Shown in pieces: positions 1 through 6,598 of a DNA stretch of 64,000 nt. Source of the DNA: Nocardia vinacea NBRC 16497 (GTDB lineage Bacteria; Actinomycetota; Actinomycetes; Mycobacteriales; Mycobacteriaceae); the NCBI RefSeq assembly GCF_000308835.1, contig NZ_BAGN01000076.1:21403-85402 (forward strand). The letters run 5' to 3'. The notes beneath the pieces were generated by a model. That model searched no databases and was not told the origin of the DNA. It was given only the letters and a program-made list of their open reading frames with translations. Made by a program: the position numbers and the translations under genes. Positions within the stretch are counted from its first letter, which is position 1. Every line of letters starts with the position of its first letter.

Positions 1-957
1 CGCCCAGCCGGGCTCCAGTGTGCAGTCGAACATATCGCCGTCGCTGAAGTGCTCGACCAAAAACCCGTCCGGATCGCGCCAGTAGTCGAAGATCTGGCTG
101 CCCTGGATGTGCCTGCCGATGCCCCACGACCGCCGGTAACCGTGGTCGAGTAGATATTCCCCGCCCGCGGCCAGGGCGTCGAGATCGGCGACCTGATAGG
201 CGGAGTGCACGTACCGGTTGACCGGACCCAGCGTCAGCGCGAGTGTGTGGTGGTCGGCGGGAGTGCGGCCGCGGTCGCAACGGATGAAACTCATGACCGG
301 GCCGCGCTCGCGTTGTCCCGCGTAATAGTGGAAATCGCTGACGATCATGCCCAGGTATTTCAGATACCAGTCGAGCGTCTCCCGATAACGGGTCGTCTGC
401 ATCACCACATGCCCGATCCGCTGCACCTTGGCTGGTTCCCGCGGCGGCCGTTGGGTCAGGTTCGTCCGCGGCGATTCGTGGCCGAAATTGAAGGTGTGCG
501 GCTGCTGGGCGGGCAGGGCGGAGAGCACATGCGTATCGGCGACCACCCGCACCCGCAATCCGCTCGGATCGGGCAGGTCGACGGCTGAGCCGCCGATGCT
601 CTCCGGCAGCGGTACCGGCTCGAGGCCGGTGGCCTGCGCGAGTCGGAACAGGTCCGTCGAGGTCGCCGCCTGGAATGCGGGTCCGATGAACCTCGAACGG
701 TTGCCCCGGCGGATGACCACACACGGTGCACCGGGGTCGGTGCCACGCAGCTGCAATTCGTCCGCGGTGCGCAGCACGGTCGTGAAACCGAAAGCGCAAG
801 CGAAGATTTCGGCGGCGGCCAGGTCGGGCTTCTCGAACTCCAGCCACGCCAGATCGTGCACCTTGATGATCGGATTCCGGGCCCGACCCGGATGCTCCCC
901 CGCCTCGGCGCCGAACTCGCTGTGCAGACCCGCGTGCGGGTCGTGCTGGTCGATCAT
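1..957 (-). CDS. Extradiol ring-cleavage dioxygenase (VOC family), 3' end outside window
   Basis: This gene runs off the left edge: 319 codons from an ATG at 957 with no stop. It has two VOC half-domains. The second carries the type I extradiol metal triad, His183 (in RIGHVV), His251 (in YVHSAYQV) and Glu302 (in LVEHF), plus the HH pair at 236-237 that matches the catalytic histidine of the BphC group. The expected reaction is oxygen-dependent meta-cleavage of a catechol using Fe(II). The substrate cannot be read from sequence. It is divergent from the TetR gene at 1084 and is probably controlled by it. The family is clear; the pathway is inferred. Confidence 0.85.
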   Translation of the reverse strand, partial: MIDQHDPHAGLHSEFGAEAGEHPGRARNPIIKVHDLAWLEFEKPDLAAAEIFACAFGFTTVLRTADELQLRGTDPGAPCVVIRRGNRSRFIGPAFQAATSTDLFRLAQATGLEPVPLPESIGGSAVDLPDPSGLRVRVVADTHVLSALPAQQPHTFNFGHESPRTNLTQRPPREPAKVQRIGHVVMQTTRYRETLDWYLKYLGMIVSDFHYYAGQRERGPVMSFIRCDRGRTPADHHTLALTLGPVNRYVHSAYQVADLDALAAGGEYLLDHGYRRSWGIGRHIQGSQIFDYWRDPDGFLVEHFSDGDMFDCTLEPGWA

Positions 958-977
958 CGGCCTCTCCCTTCAAGTAA

Positions 978-1040
978 CTGAATATATCGTCACTTACGAG
1001 GGCGCGTTCAGTCAAGATATTCTGAGGAATTCGTCATTAC
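978..1040. promoter_or_regulatory. Direct-repeat candidate operator between dioxygenase and TetR gene
   Basis: Two similar elements in direct orientation, about 978-997 and 1022-1040, share the frame CTGA...TCGTCA.TTAC. They sit between the divergent starts at 957 and 1084. Such a pair could bind the neighbouring TetR regulator or mark two overlapping promoters. This is inferred from position and repetition only. Confidence 0.35.
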
Positions 1041-1083
1041 TGACTCGACGGGTTAGGATTGCGGGATGGACCAGGGAGAGGTG

Positions 1084-1740
1084 ATGAGCGAGCAAACCGG
1101 CGCCGAACCCAATCGCTTGGAGCGGCGAAAAGCACGTACCCGGTCGGCGCTGGTCAGCGCGGCCCAGTCCTTCCTCGCCGCCGGAAAACCGAATGTGCCG
1201 ATCCTGGAGATCACCCAGGCCGCCGATGTCGGGATGGGATCGTTCTACAACCACTTCGAAAGTCGTGAGGATTTGTTCCGCGCCGCGATCGAGGAGGCGC
1301 TCGATCGGCACGGCTCAACCCTCGACGTGCTGACCGAGGGCATGGACGATCCAGCGCATATCTTCGCGCAGAGCTTCCGGTTGACCGGTCGTCTGCACCG
1401 CAGAAATCCCACGTTGAGCAAGGTGCTGCTCAATCACGGTTTGGCCCTTGTCAGCTCCACGAAGGGTCTCGCGCCCCGCGCACGCCGTGATATCGATGCC
1501 GCTGTGCGCGCGGGACGGTTCCAGGTCCGCGATGTGGAGCTGGCCATGACCATCGTCGCCGGCGCCTCGCTATGCCTCGGTCAGCTCCTGCACGACAACC
1601 CCGAACGCGACGATGCCGCGGCCGCGGACGAGGTCACCGAGGATCTGCTGCGCATGTTCGGTATTCCGCCGGACGAGGCGCGTGAGATCTGCGAGCGACC
1701 GCTGCCGCCGATCGGCGCGGTGCCGGACAACGCCGCCTGA
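1084..1740 (+). CDS. TetR family transcriptional regulator
   Basis: A 218-residue protein with an N-terminal TetR helix-turn-helix: 'ITQAADVGMGSFYNHFESRE' is the recognition-helix region. The C-terminal half is the variable ligand-binding domain. The frame is open from an ATG at 1066, but AGGGAGAGG lies just before the ATG at 1084, so that start is preferred. It is divergently transcribed from the extradiol dioxygenase and presumably represses it until an aromatic ligand binds. The ligand is unknown. Confidence 0.85.
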   Translation: MSEQTGAEPNRLERRKARTRSALVSAAQSFLAAGKPNVPILEITQAADVGMGSFYNHFESREDLFRAAIEEALDRHGSTLDVLTEGMDDPAHIFAQSFRLTGRLHRRNPTLSKVLLNHGLALVSSTKGLAPRARRDIDAAVRAGRFQVRDVELAMTIVAGASLCLGQLLHDNPERDDAAAADEVTEDLLRMFGIPPDEAREICERPLPPIGAVPDNAA

Positions 1741-1801
1741 TATCACGCCGCGGCGTGACCACTGAAGCCGCGTCAGAAGGCGGATTCAGGGAGGGGCATG
1801 T

Positions 1802-2938
1802 TCACAGATCGATCTCCACATCGCTGATCGGGTAGGCCACGCAGGAGTGGGTGTAGCCGAACTGCTCGTCGGACAGTCGTAGTTTCGCTTCCTCGGCGGT
1901 GTGCACCTCACCTTTGACGACCCGCACCCGGCACAGGCTGCACTCACCGGATCGGCATGCCGTTTCGGGCCGAATACCGTTGTCCTCCAACGCATCCAGC
2001 AGGGGTCGGTTGCGTGGTGTACGGAAGCTGATGCCGCCGACGGTGACGGTCACGTGCTCGGCAGGATCCACGTCGGCGGGCCAACGGGGTTGGGCGGCCG
2101 GGTCGCTCGGTGCGCCATTTGCTTCGAAGCGGATTCGCTTGCGCGGCTGGCCGAGTGCGCGGAGTTGTCCGAGCGCGTACGGATAGAGTGCCTGCGGGCC
2201 GCAGACGTAGACCATGCGGCCGTCGAGTTCGCCGGTCAGGGCGCGGATGGTGTCGGCGGTGAGGAATCCGGTTGGCCCGGTCCAGTCGGTGTCGGGTTCG
2301 GTGATGACGTGGTCGACGACGACACCGGGATATCGGGTGGCGAGTGCGTCGAGTTCGGCGCGGAAGATGATGTCGTCGGCGGAGCGGGAGCCGTAGACGA
2401 GGTGGACTGTGCGGTCCAGATCGCGGTCGACGATCTCGCGGATCATGCTCATCGCCGGGGCGACACCGGAGCCGCCCGCGAGGAATACCAGGTCGTCGCC
2501 GTGGAAGAGCGGGTTGTGGTGGAACGTACCCATCGGCCCGGTCGTGGTGAGTACCTGCCCGACCTGCACCGTTTCGATGAGCAGATTGCTGATGCGTCCG
2601 CCGGGGACGCGCCGCACGGTCAGGTCGTAATGGTCGAGCGTGGCCGGGCTCGAGGAGATGGCGTACGGGCGGCTGGTGCCGTCGACGAAGACATTGACGT
2701 ACTGTCCCGCCAGGAAGGGCGGCAGCTCGAGCTGGTCGACACCCTCGAGCCGGAAGGTTTTGGTGGTCGCGGTCTCGCCGATGATCTCGGCGACGATCAG
2801 CCGCAGCCGCTGGGGGTGGTAGGCGTCGATGGTGGCGCGGGTTTCGGCGGGGTGGTCGCGGGTGTCGGGGATGCGGGAATCGATTTCGACGAGGATCTGT
2901 GCCGCGCCGTCGAACCGTTCTGCGAGGGGGTGCTTCAT
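1802..2938 (-). CDS. FAD/NAD(P)-binding reductase with C-terminal 2Fe-2S ferredoxin domain
   Basis: A 378-residue electron-transfer reductase. Residues about 40-140 form the FAD domain (RPYAISSSP binds flavin). Residues about 145-265 form the NAD(P) domain (GGSGVAPAMSMIR and VYVCGPQ). The C-terminus is a plant-type ferredoxin domain with ligands C328, C333, C336 and C366. This domain order is that of phthalate dioxygenase reductase and the ring-hydroxylase reductases, which pass electrons from NAD(P)H to an oxygenase. It is last in the minus-strand operon after the CrtI-like flavoprotein, 12 bp apart. No terminal oxygenase is visible nearby, so the electron acceptor is unknown. Confidence 0.85.
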   Translation of the reverse strand: MKHPLAERFDGAAQILVEIDSRIPDTRDHPAETRATIDAYHPQRLRLIVAEIIGETATTKTFRLEGVDQLELPPFLAGQYVNVFVDGTSRPYAISSSPATLDHYDLTVRRVPGGRISNLLIETVQVGQVLTTTGPMGTFHHNPLFHGDDLVFLAGGSGVAPAMSMIREIVDRDLDRTVHLVYGSRSADDIIFRAELDALATRYPGVVVDHVITEPDTDWTGPTGFLTADTIRALTGELDGRMVYVCGPQALYPYALGQLRALGQPRKRIRFEANGAPSDPAAQPRWPADVDPAEHVTVTVGGISFRTPRNRPLLDALEDNGIRPETACRSGECSLCRVRVVKGEVHTAEEAKLRLSDEQFGYTHSCVAYPISDVEIDL

Positions 2939-2950
2939 GGTGTGCTCCGT

Positions 2951-4438
2951 TCAGGCGGCCTTGGCGCGCAGCAGGCGACGCGCGACGCGTGCGCCGGCTT
3001 CGAGGGTGGGTTGGAATCCGCCGAGGCCTGCCCAGGAACCGGCCAGATGCAGTCCGGGTATGTGGGTTTCGCGTTCGCTGTTGCGGAACAGCCAGTTCTC
3101 GGTGGCGTCCTGGTCGTAGCCGTAGATCGTGCCGCCGGGGTGGCCGAGGTAGCGCATCATGGTCAATGGTGTTGCGACATCGACCTCTTCGATGGCGTCC
3201 CGGATGCCGGGGGTGATGGTCTCGCACAGGTCGAGCAGCGTTTGGGCATAGGCGAATTTGGTGCGTGCGTATTCCGACGGAGCCACATTGCGCCAGATTT
3301 CGCCGTATTGCAGGGTCATGAGGCTGACATGGGTGGTGCCGGTGGGCGCGAACCCGATCGGCGCGACATCGTAAGAGCTGACGCAGATTCCGCGCGCGGG
3401 CTGGAAGGATCGCCACGCGTTGTAGGTGCGGTCGTCGTCGGTGTCCATATTGACGAAGGTTGTGCTGGTGGTGAACCCGAGTTCGGCCGGGGTGGCGTCC
3501 AGGCCCATGTGCAGCACGAAACCGGATACGCCGATTCGCCTGGTAGCCAGATCATCTCGTACCGCAGCGGGCAGGTCGATGCCTTCGAGCATTCCGTAGG
3601 TGGTCGGCAGCGAGGCGTTGGATACTACGTCGGGAGCGGTGACCTCGGTGCCGTCATCGAGCCGGACGCCGAATACCTGGTCCGCATCGGTGAGAATGGC
3701 CTCGACCGCGGTGTTGAACCGCACCGCACCGCCCGCCTGCAGGAAGGCGTCGAGGATGGCGGTGGACATGGCTTGTGAGCCGCCGCGCAGATGCCATGGC
3801 TTGAATTCGAAGTAGGCGAACAAGGTAAGCGCCAGATCCTGGAACCGCAGCTTCGACGGCGGCTGCCCGAGATAGGTCCAGTACATGCCGAGCGCGACCT
3901 TGATCCGGTCGTCGTCGAAGAACTCGTCGAGCACCGCCTTCATTGGCCGCAGCCCGTATTCGAACAGCACCGGGTCGATCTGCTCGACCGGCATCCCGCG
4001 CATGGCGGCGATCTGCCAGAACGTCACCTGCTTCAGCAGTTCGAAGAACTTCGCCGTCCGGTCGCGGTTGCCGGGGAACTCTGCTTCGATAGCGTCGATC
4101 GCGGCATCCCAGTCCGCGGGCAGCGTGAGATCGAGCTGCCCGGGAATCACCGCACGGTACAGGTCGTGCTCCTGTACGAATTCAAGCTTGTCGGCGATAC
4201 CCAGCTGCTGGAACAGGCCATCCCGCAACGACATCGGCTGCCCTTCGGCACCGACACCCGAAAGTTGGTGCAGCGCAACCTCGAATTCGAAACGTCCACG
4301 GCGGAAAGAGGTTCCGCAGCCGCCCGGAACGTTGTGCCGCTCCAGCAACAGAGTTCGCGCACCCGCGCGCTGCAAGGTGGCCGCGGCCGTCAGCCCGGCA
4401 TTGCCTGCGCCGATGACGATGGCGTCGTAATCGGTCAC
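2951..4438 (-). CDS. FAD-dependent oxidoreductase, phytoene desaturase/retinol saturase-like
   Basis: A 495-residue flavoprotein. The N-terminal dinucleotide-binding motif is IGAGNAGLTAAATLQ with an acidic end (LLERHNVPGG). The C-terminal FAD segment includes 'HLAGSWAGLGGFQPTLEAG'. This is the CrtI/carotenoid isomerase/retinol saturase architecture, which removes or adds hydrogens on polyenes and related hydrophobic substrates. No phytoene synthase or other carotenoid gene is present, so carotenoid synthesis is not implied. Its start overlaps the stop of the SnoaL-like gene (ATGA), so the two are translationally coupled. The exact reaction is unknown. Confidence 0.8.
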   Translation of the reverse strand: MTDYDAIVIGAGNAGLTAAATLQRAGARTLLLERHNVPGGCGTSFRRGRFEFEVALHQLSGVGAEGQPMSLRDGLFQQLGIADKLEFVQEHDLYRAVIPGQLDLTLPADWDAAIDAIEAEFPGNRDRTAKFFELLKQVTFWQIAAMRGMPVEQIDPVLFEYGLRPMKAVLDEFFDDDRIKVALGMYWTYLGQPPSKLRFQDLALTLFAYFEFKPWHLRGGSQAMSTAILDAFLQAGGAVRFNTAVEAILTDADQVFGVRLDDGTEVTAPDVVSNASLPTTYGMLEGIDLPAAVRDDLATRRIGVSGFVLHMGLDATPAELGFTTSTTFVNMDTDDDRTYNAWRSFQPARGICVSSYDVAPIGFAPTGTTHVSLMTLQYGEIWRNVAPSEYARTKFAYAQTLLDLCETITPGIRDAIEEVDVATPLTMMRYLGHPGGTIYGYDQDATENWLFRNSERETHIPGLHLAGSWAGLGGFQPTLEAGARVARRLLRAKAA

Positions 4439-4851
4439 GCCTGCGCCGCCTCACGCTGCAACTGCTCGGTGGCCTCGGCCTTGATCTGCTCGAACTGCTC
4501 ACCCATGCGCGCGGCCAACGCCTGCGCGGCCGAGAGCGGACGCACCATCACCATGAAGTCGTCGATCTTGCCGTGCTCGTCGAAATGCAGGAAGTCGCAG
4601 CCGGTGAGCTGTTTGCCGTCGACGGTGGCCTCGAAGACGAAGGCGTGGTCGCGGCCGTTCGCGTCGGCGATCTCGCGTACGTAGCGGAAGTCCTCGAATA
4701 CGCGGATCACCCCACGCAGGATGGCCGCGGTGATCGCCTTGCCCGGATACGGCTTGAACGCGACCGGACTGGTGAACACCACGTCGTCGGCCAGCAGCGC
4801 CTCGATCGCGGCCTCGTCGCGGGCCTCCACAGCTGCACGGAAGGGATGCAT
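4435..4851 (-). CDS. SnoaL/NTF2-like small protein
   Basis: A 138-residue protein with the NTF2-like pattern: an N-terminal helix (AAVEARDEAAIEALLADDVVF), a central sheet and 'DFLHFDEHGKIDDFMVMVRPL' near the end. The family includes small isomerases, cyclases and dehydratases as well as non-catalytic proteins. A GTG at 4860 is also in frame, but AAAGG is better placed for the ATG at 4851. It is the first gene of the minus-strand operon and overlaps the CrtI-like gene by 4 bp, suggesting that they act on one substrate. The function is inferred only. Confidence 0.75.
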   Translation of the reverse strand: MHPFRAAVEARDEAAIEALLADDVVFTSPVAFKPYPGKAITAAILRGVIRVFEDFRYVREIADANGRDHAFVFEATVDGKQLTGCDFLHFDEHGKIDDFMVMVRPLSAAQALAARMGEQFEQIKAEATEQLQREAAQA

Positions 4852-4870
4852 CGATTCCACCTTTCATCGT

Positions 4871-4946
4871 CAATTATTTGCCTATCAACTCCGAACGGTA
4901 TCCGTGTATGCGCTCTAGTGTCTAGAGTTGATTAGACAATAATTTG
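4871..4946. promoter_or_regulatory. Nested inverted repeats, candidate PadR operator
   Basis: The gap between the divergent SnoaL-like and PadR genes holds a long AT-rich inverted repeat. Its arms, 4871-4891 and 4925-4946, share ATCAACTC/GAGTTGAT and TTATT/AATAA. Inside it is a perfect CTCTAG-TGT-CTAGAG palindrome at 4913-4927. Position and symmetry make it a strong operator candidate for the PadR protein and the oxidoreductase operon. Confidence 0.6.
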
Positions 4947-4976
4947 AATAGTCATCGAGAGTGGTAGTCTGGGCAG

Positions 4977-5576
4977 ATGGCGTTACGAGACGCGGTGTTG
5001 GCCGCTCTGCTGGAAGGGGAGGCGTCCGGCTATGACCTGGCCAAAGGCTTCGACGCCTCGGTGGCCAACTTCTGGATGGCCACTCCCCAGCAGCTCTACA
5101 AGGAACTAGAGCGGATGGCCGCCGAGGGCTTGATCGAGACCCGGGTCGTGCAGCAGGAGCGTCGTCCGAACAAGCGCCTGCACGCCATCACGGCGGCCGG
5201 TCGGGCCGCGCTGCGCGCATTCATCGCCGAGCCCGCCAAACCGACCGCCGTCCGCGATGAATTGATGGTCAAGGTGCAGGGCATGGATGCAGACGATGCG
5301 CCGACCGTACGCGCCGCGGTGGCCGAGAAGCTGGACTGGTCCAGGGCGAAACTGGCCCGCTACGAACGCTTGCGCGCCCGGCTGCTCGATGGGCGCAGCG
5401 AGCAGGCGTATCTGGCCGAGGCCGAGCGCATCGGTCCCTACCTGACCTTGCTGCGCGGAATCTCCTTCGAGCAGGAGAACATTCGCTGGGGGGAGTTCGC
5501 GCTGGGTGCCATCGACCGCCGCATCGTTTCGGGGTCCGCGACCCCGGCCGATCTGGACTCGATCATGCCGCGGTGA
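4977..5576 (+). CDS. PadR family transcriptional regulator
   Basis: A 199-residue protein with an N-terminal PadR winged helix: 'ALLEGEASGYDLAKGF' and 'QLYKELERMAAEGLIETR'. The C-terminal part is a long helical dimerisation domain of the Vir_act_alpha_C type. PadR proteins usually repress a divergent operon for detoxification or aromatic metabolism until a ligand binds. Here that operon is SnoaL-like, CrtI-like and reductase. The inverted repeats at 4871-4946 are the likely binding site. The ATG at 4977 is the only reasonable start. Confidence 0.88.
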   Translation: MALRDAVLAALLEGEASGYDLAKGFDASVANFWMATPQQLYKELERMAAEGLIETRVVQQERRPNKRLHAITAAGRAALRAFIAEPAKPTAVRDELMVKVQGMDADDAPTVRAAVAEKLDWSRAKLARYERLRARLLDGRSEQAYLAEAERIGPYLTLLRGISFEQENIRWGEFALGAIDRRIVSGSATPADLDSIMPR

Positions 5577-5649
5577 GTGCCGGACCGTATTCGGCGCGCG
5601 CGTTCCAGCCCGACCGTAGAAGGTGATGCGGCCTCCCTGAGATGGCGCG

Positions 5650-6384
5650 GTGTGCCAGAATTCGCGGGTGCGCAGTCCCGTGATCGACGTTGCGGTGGGC
5701 AGCGATATCGGCAGACGCTATGCGGCGAATTTCGATGTCACCTATCTCCGTGAGCAGCCGTTGCTGGCGCTGGTGGCCGATGGTATGGGAGATGGGCCGG
5801 GCAGCGCGTCGGCGGGGCGGACCGCGGTGGATATCTTCGTCGAACACGTCGCGGATGCGGTGGAACTCGGGCCGGACACGTTGCGTGCCGCGGTGGCGGC
5901 GGCGCACGCTCGGGTGAGTCGGATCGGTCAGGAATTGCGGACTTTGGCCGGATGCACGCTGACCGCCATGGTCGCCGCGCCGCAGGGCTGCTGGCTTGTG
6001 CAGATCGGCGACTCCCGGGTGTACCGGCTGCGCGCCGGGCTGCTCGAACTACTGACAACCGACCACACGATGGCGTGGCTCGGCGCTGTGCACGGCTGGT
6101 ATCCGTTCGATTCGCCGCAGGCCGCGTCGGCGCGGTATCAGCTGACCCGCTACATCGGACACGGTGACGCCCCGGAACCGGATGTGCTGAGCGTGACGAT
6201 GCAACCCGGCGATAGGTACCTGCTGTGCACCGACGGTGTATCCGAGCAGGTCGGCTACGACGACCTCCGGAACTGGTTGAGCCGTGGGGTCAATCCGCAG
6301 TCCGTTGTCGTCAGGCTCTTGGCTGCCGCCGATCGGGCGGGCGGAAAAGATAACGCGACGGCTATCGTCGTCTATGTCGACTGA
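5650..6384 (+). CDS. PP2C family protein serine/threonine phosphatase
   Basis: Up to 244 residues. PP2C metal and catalytic motifs are in order: VADGMG, GDSRVYRLR, LCTDGVSEQV and GGKDNATAIVV. These Asp/Gly residues build the two-metal site that removes phosphate from Ser/Thr. No membrane segment or sensor domain is present, so it is a soluble minimal PP2C. GTG codons at 5650, 5668 and 5680 could each start it; the catalytic domain begins about residue 13. No kinase gene lies nearby. It converges on the large membrane protease gene at 6599. Confidence 0.88.
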   Translation: MCQNSRVRSPVIDVAVGSDIGRRYAANFDVTYLREQPLLALVADGMGDGPGSASAGRTAVDIFVEHVADAVELGPDTLRAAVAAAHARVSRIGQELRTLAGCTLTAMVAAPQGCWLVQIGDSRVYRLRAGLLELLTTDHTMAWLGAVHGWYPFDSPQAASARYQLTRYIGHGDAPEPDVLSVTMQPGDRYLLCTDGVSEQVGYDDLRNWLSRGVNPQSVVVRLLAAADRAGGKDNATAIVVYVD

Positions 6385-6598
6385 ATTGTCTTTCGGCACA
6401 CCGGATTTATTCTCCGGGCCGGAGGGCGGTCCGGGCCGAGAATTCGAAATCGAAAGTCGAATTCGCTTGGGCGAATGATGGTTCCGTCGAGTTCGAGCGT
6501 GTATCAGTTGTTACTGTCGCTCTCGCCTCCCGCCGATTCCATCTCGACAATGTTGCATGAAACACAACTGGTAGCGGCGTTCGGTCGAAAGTGAGTCG

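Noticed and set aside
1901..3778. A 625-codon open frame on the plus strand
   Set aside because: It is antisense to the reductase and flavoprotein genes, whose motifs are clear on the minus strand. Its product is low-complexity Gly/Ala/Val sequence typical of a high-GC shadow.
2951..4438. Carotenoid biosynthesis locus
   Set aside because: The CrtI-like protein has no crtB, crtE or cyclase neighbours, so only the enzyme fold can be claimed.
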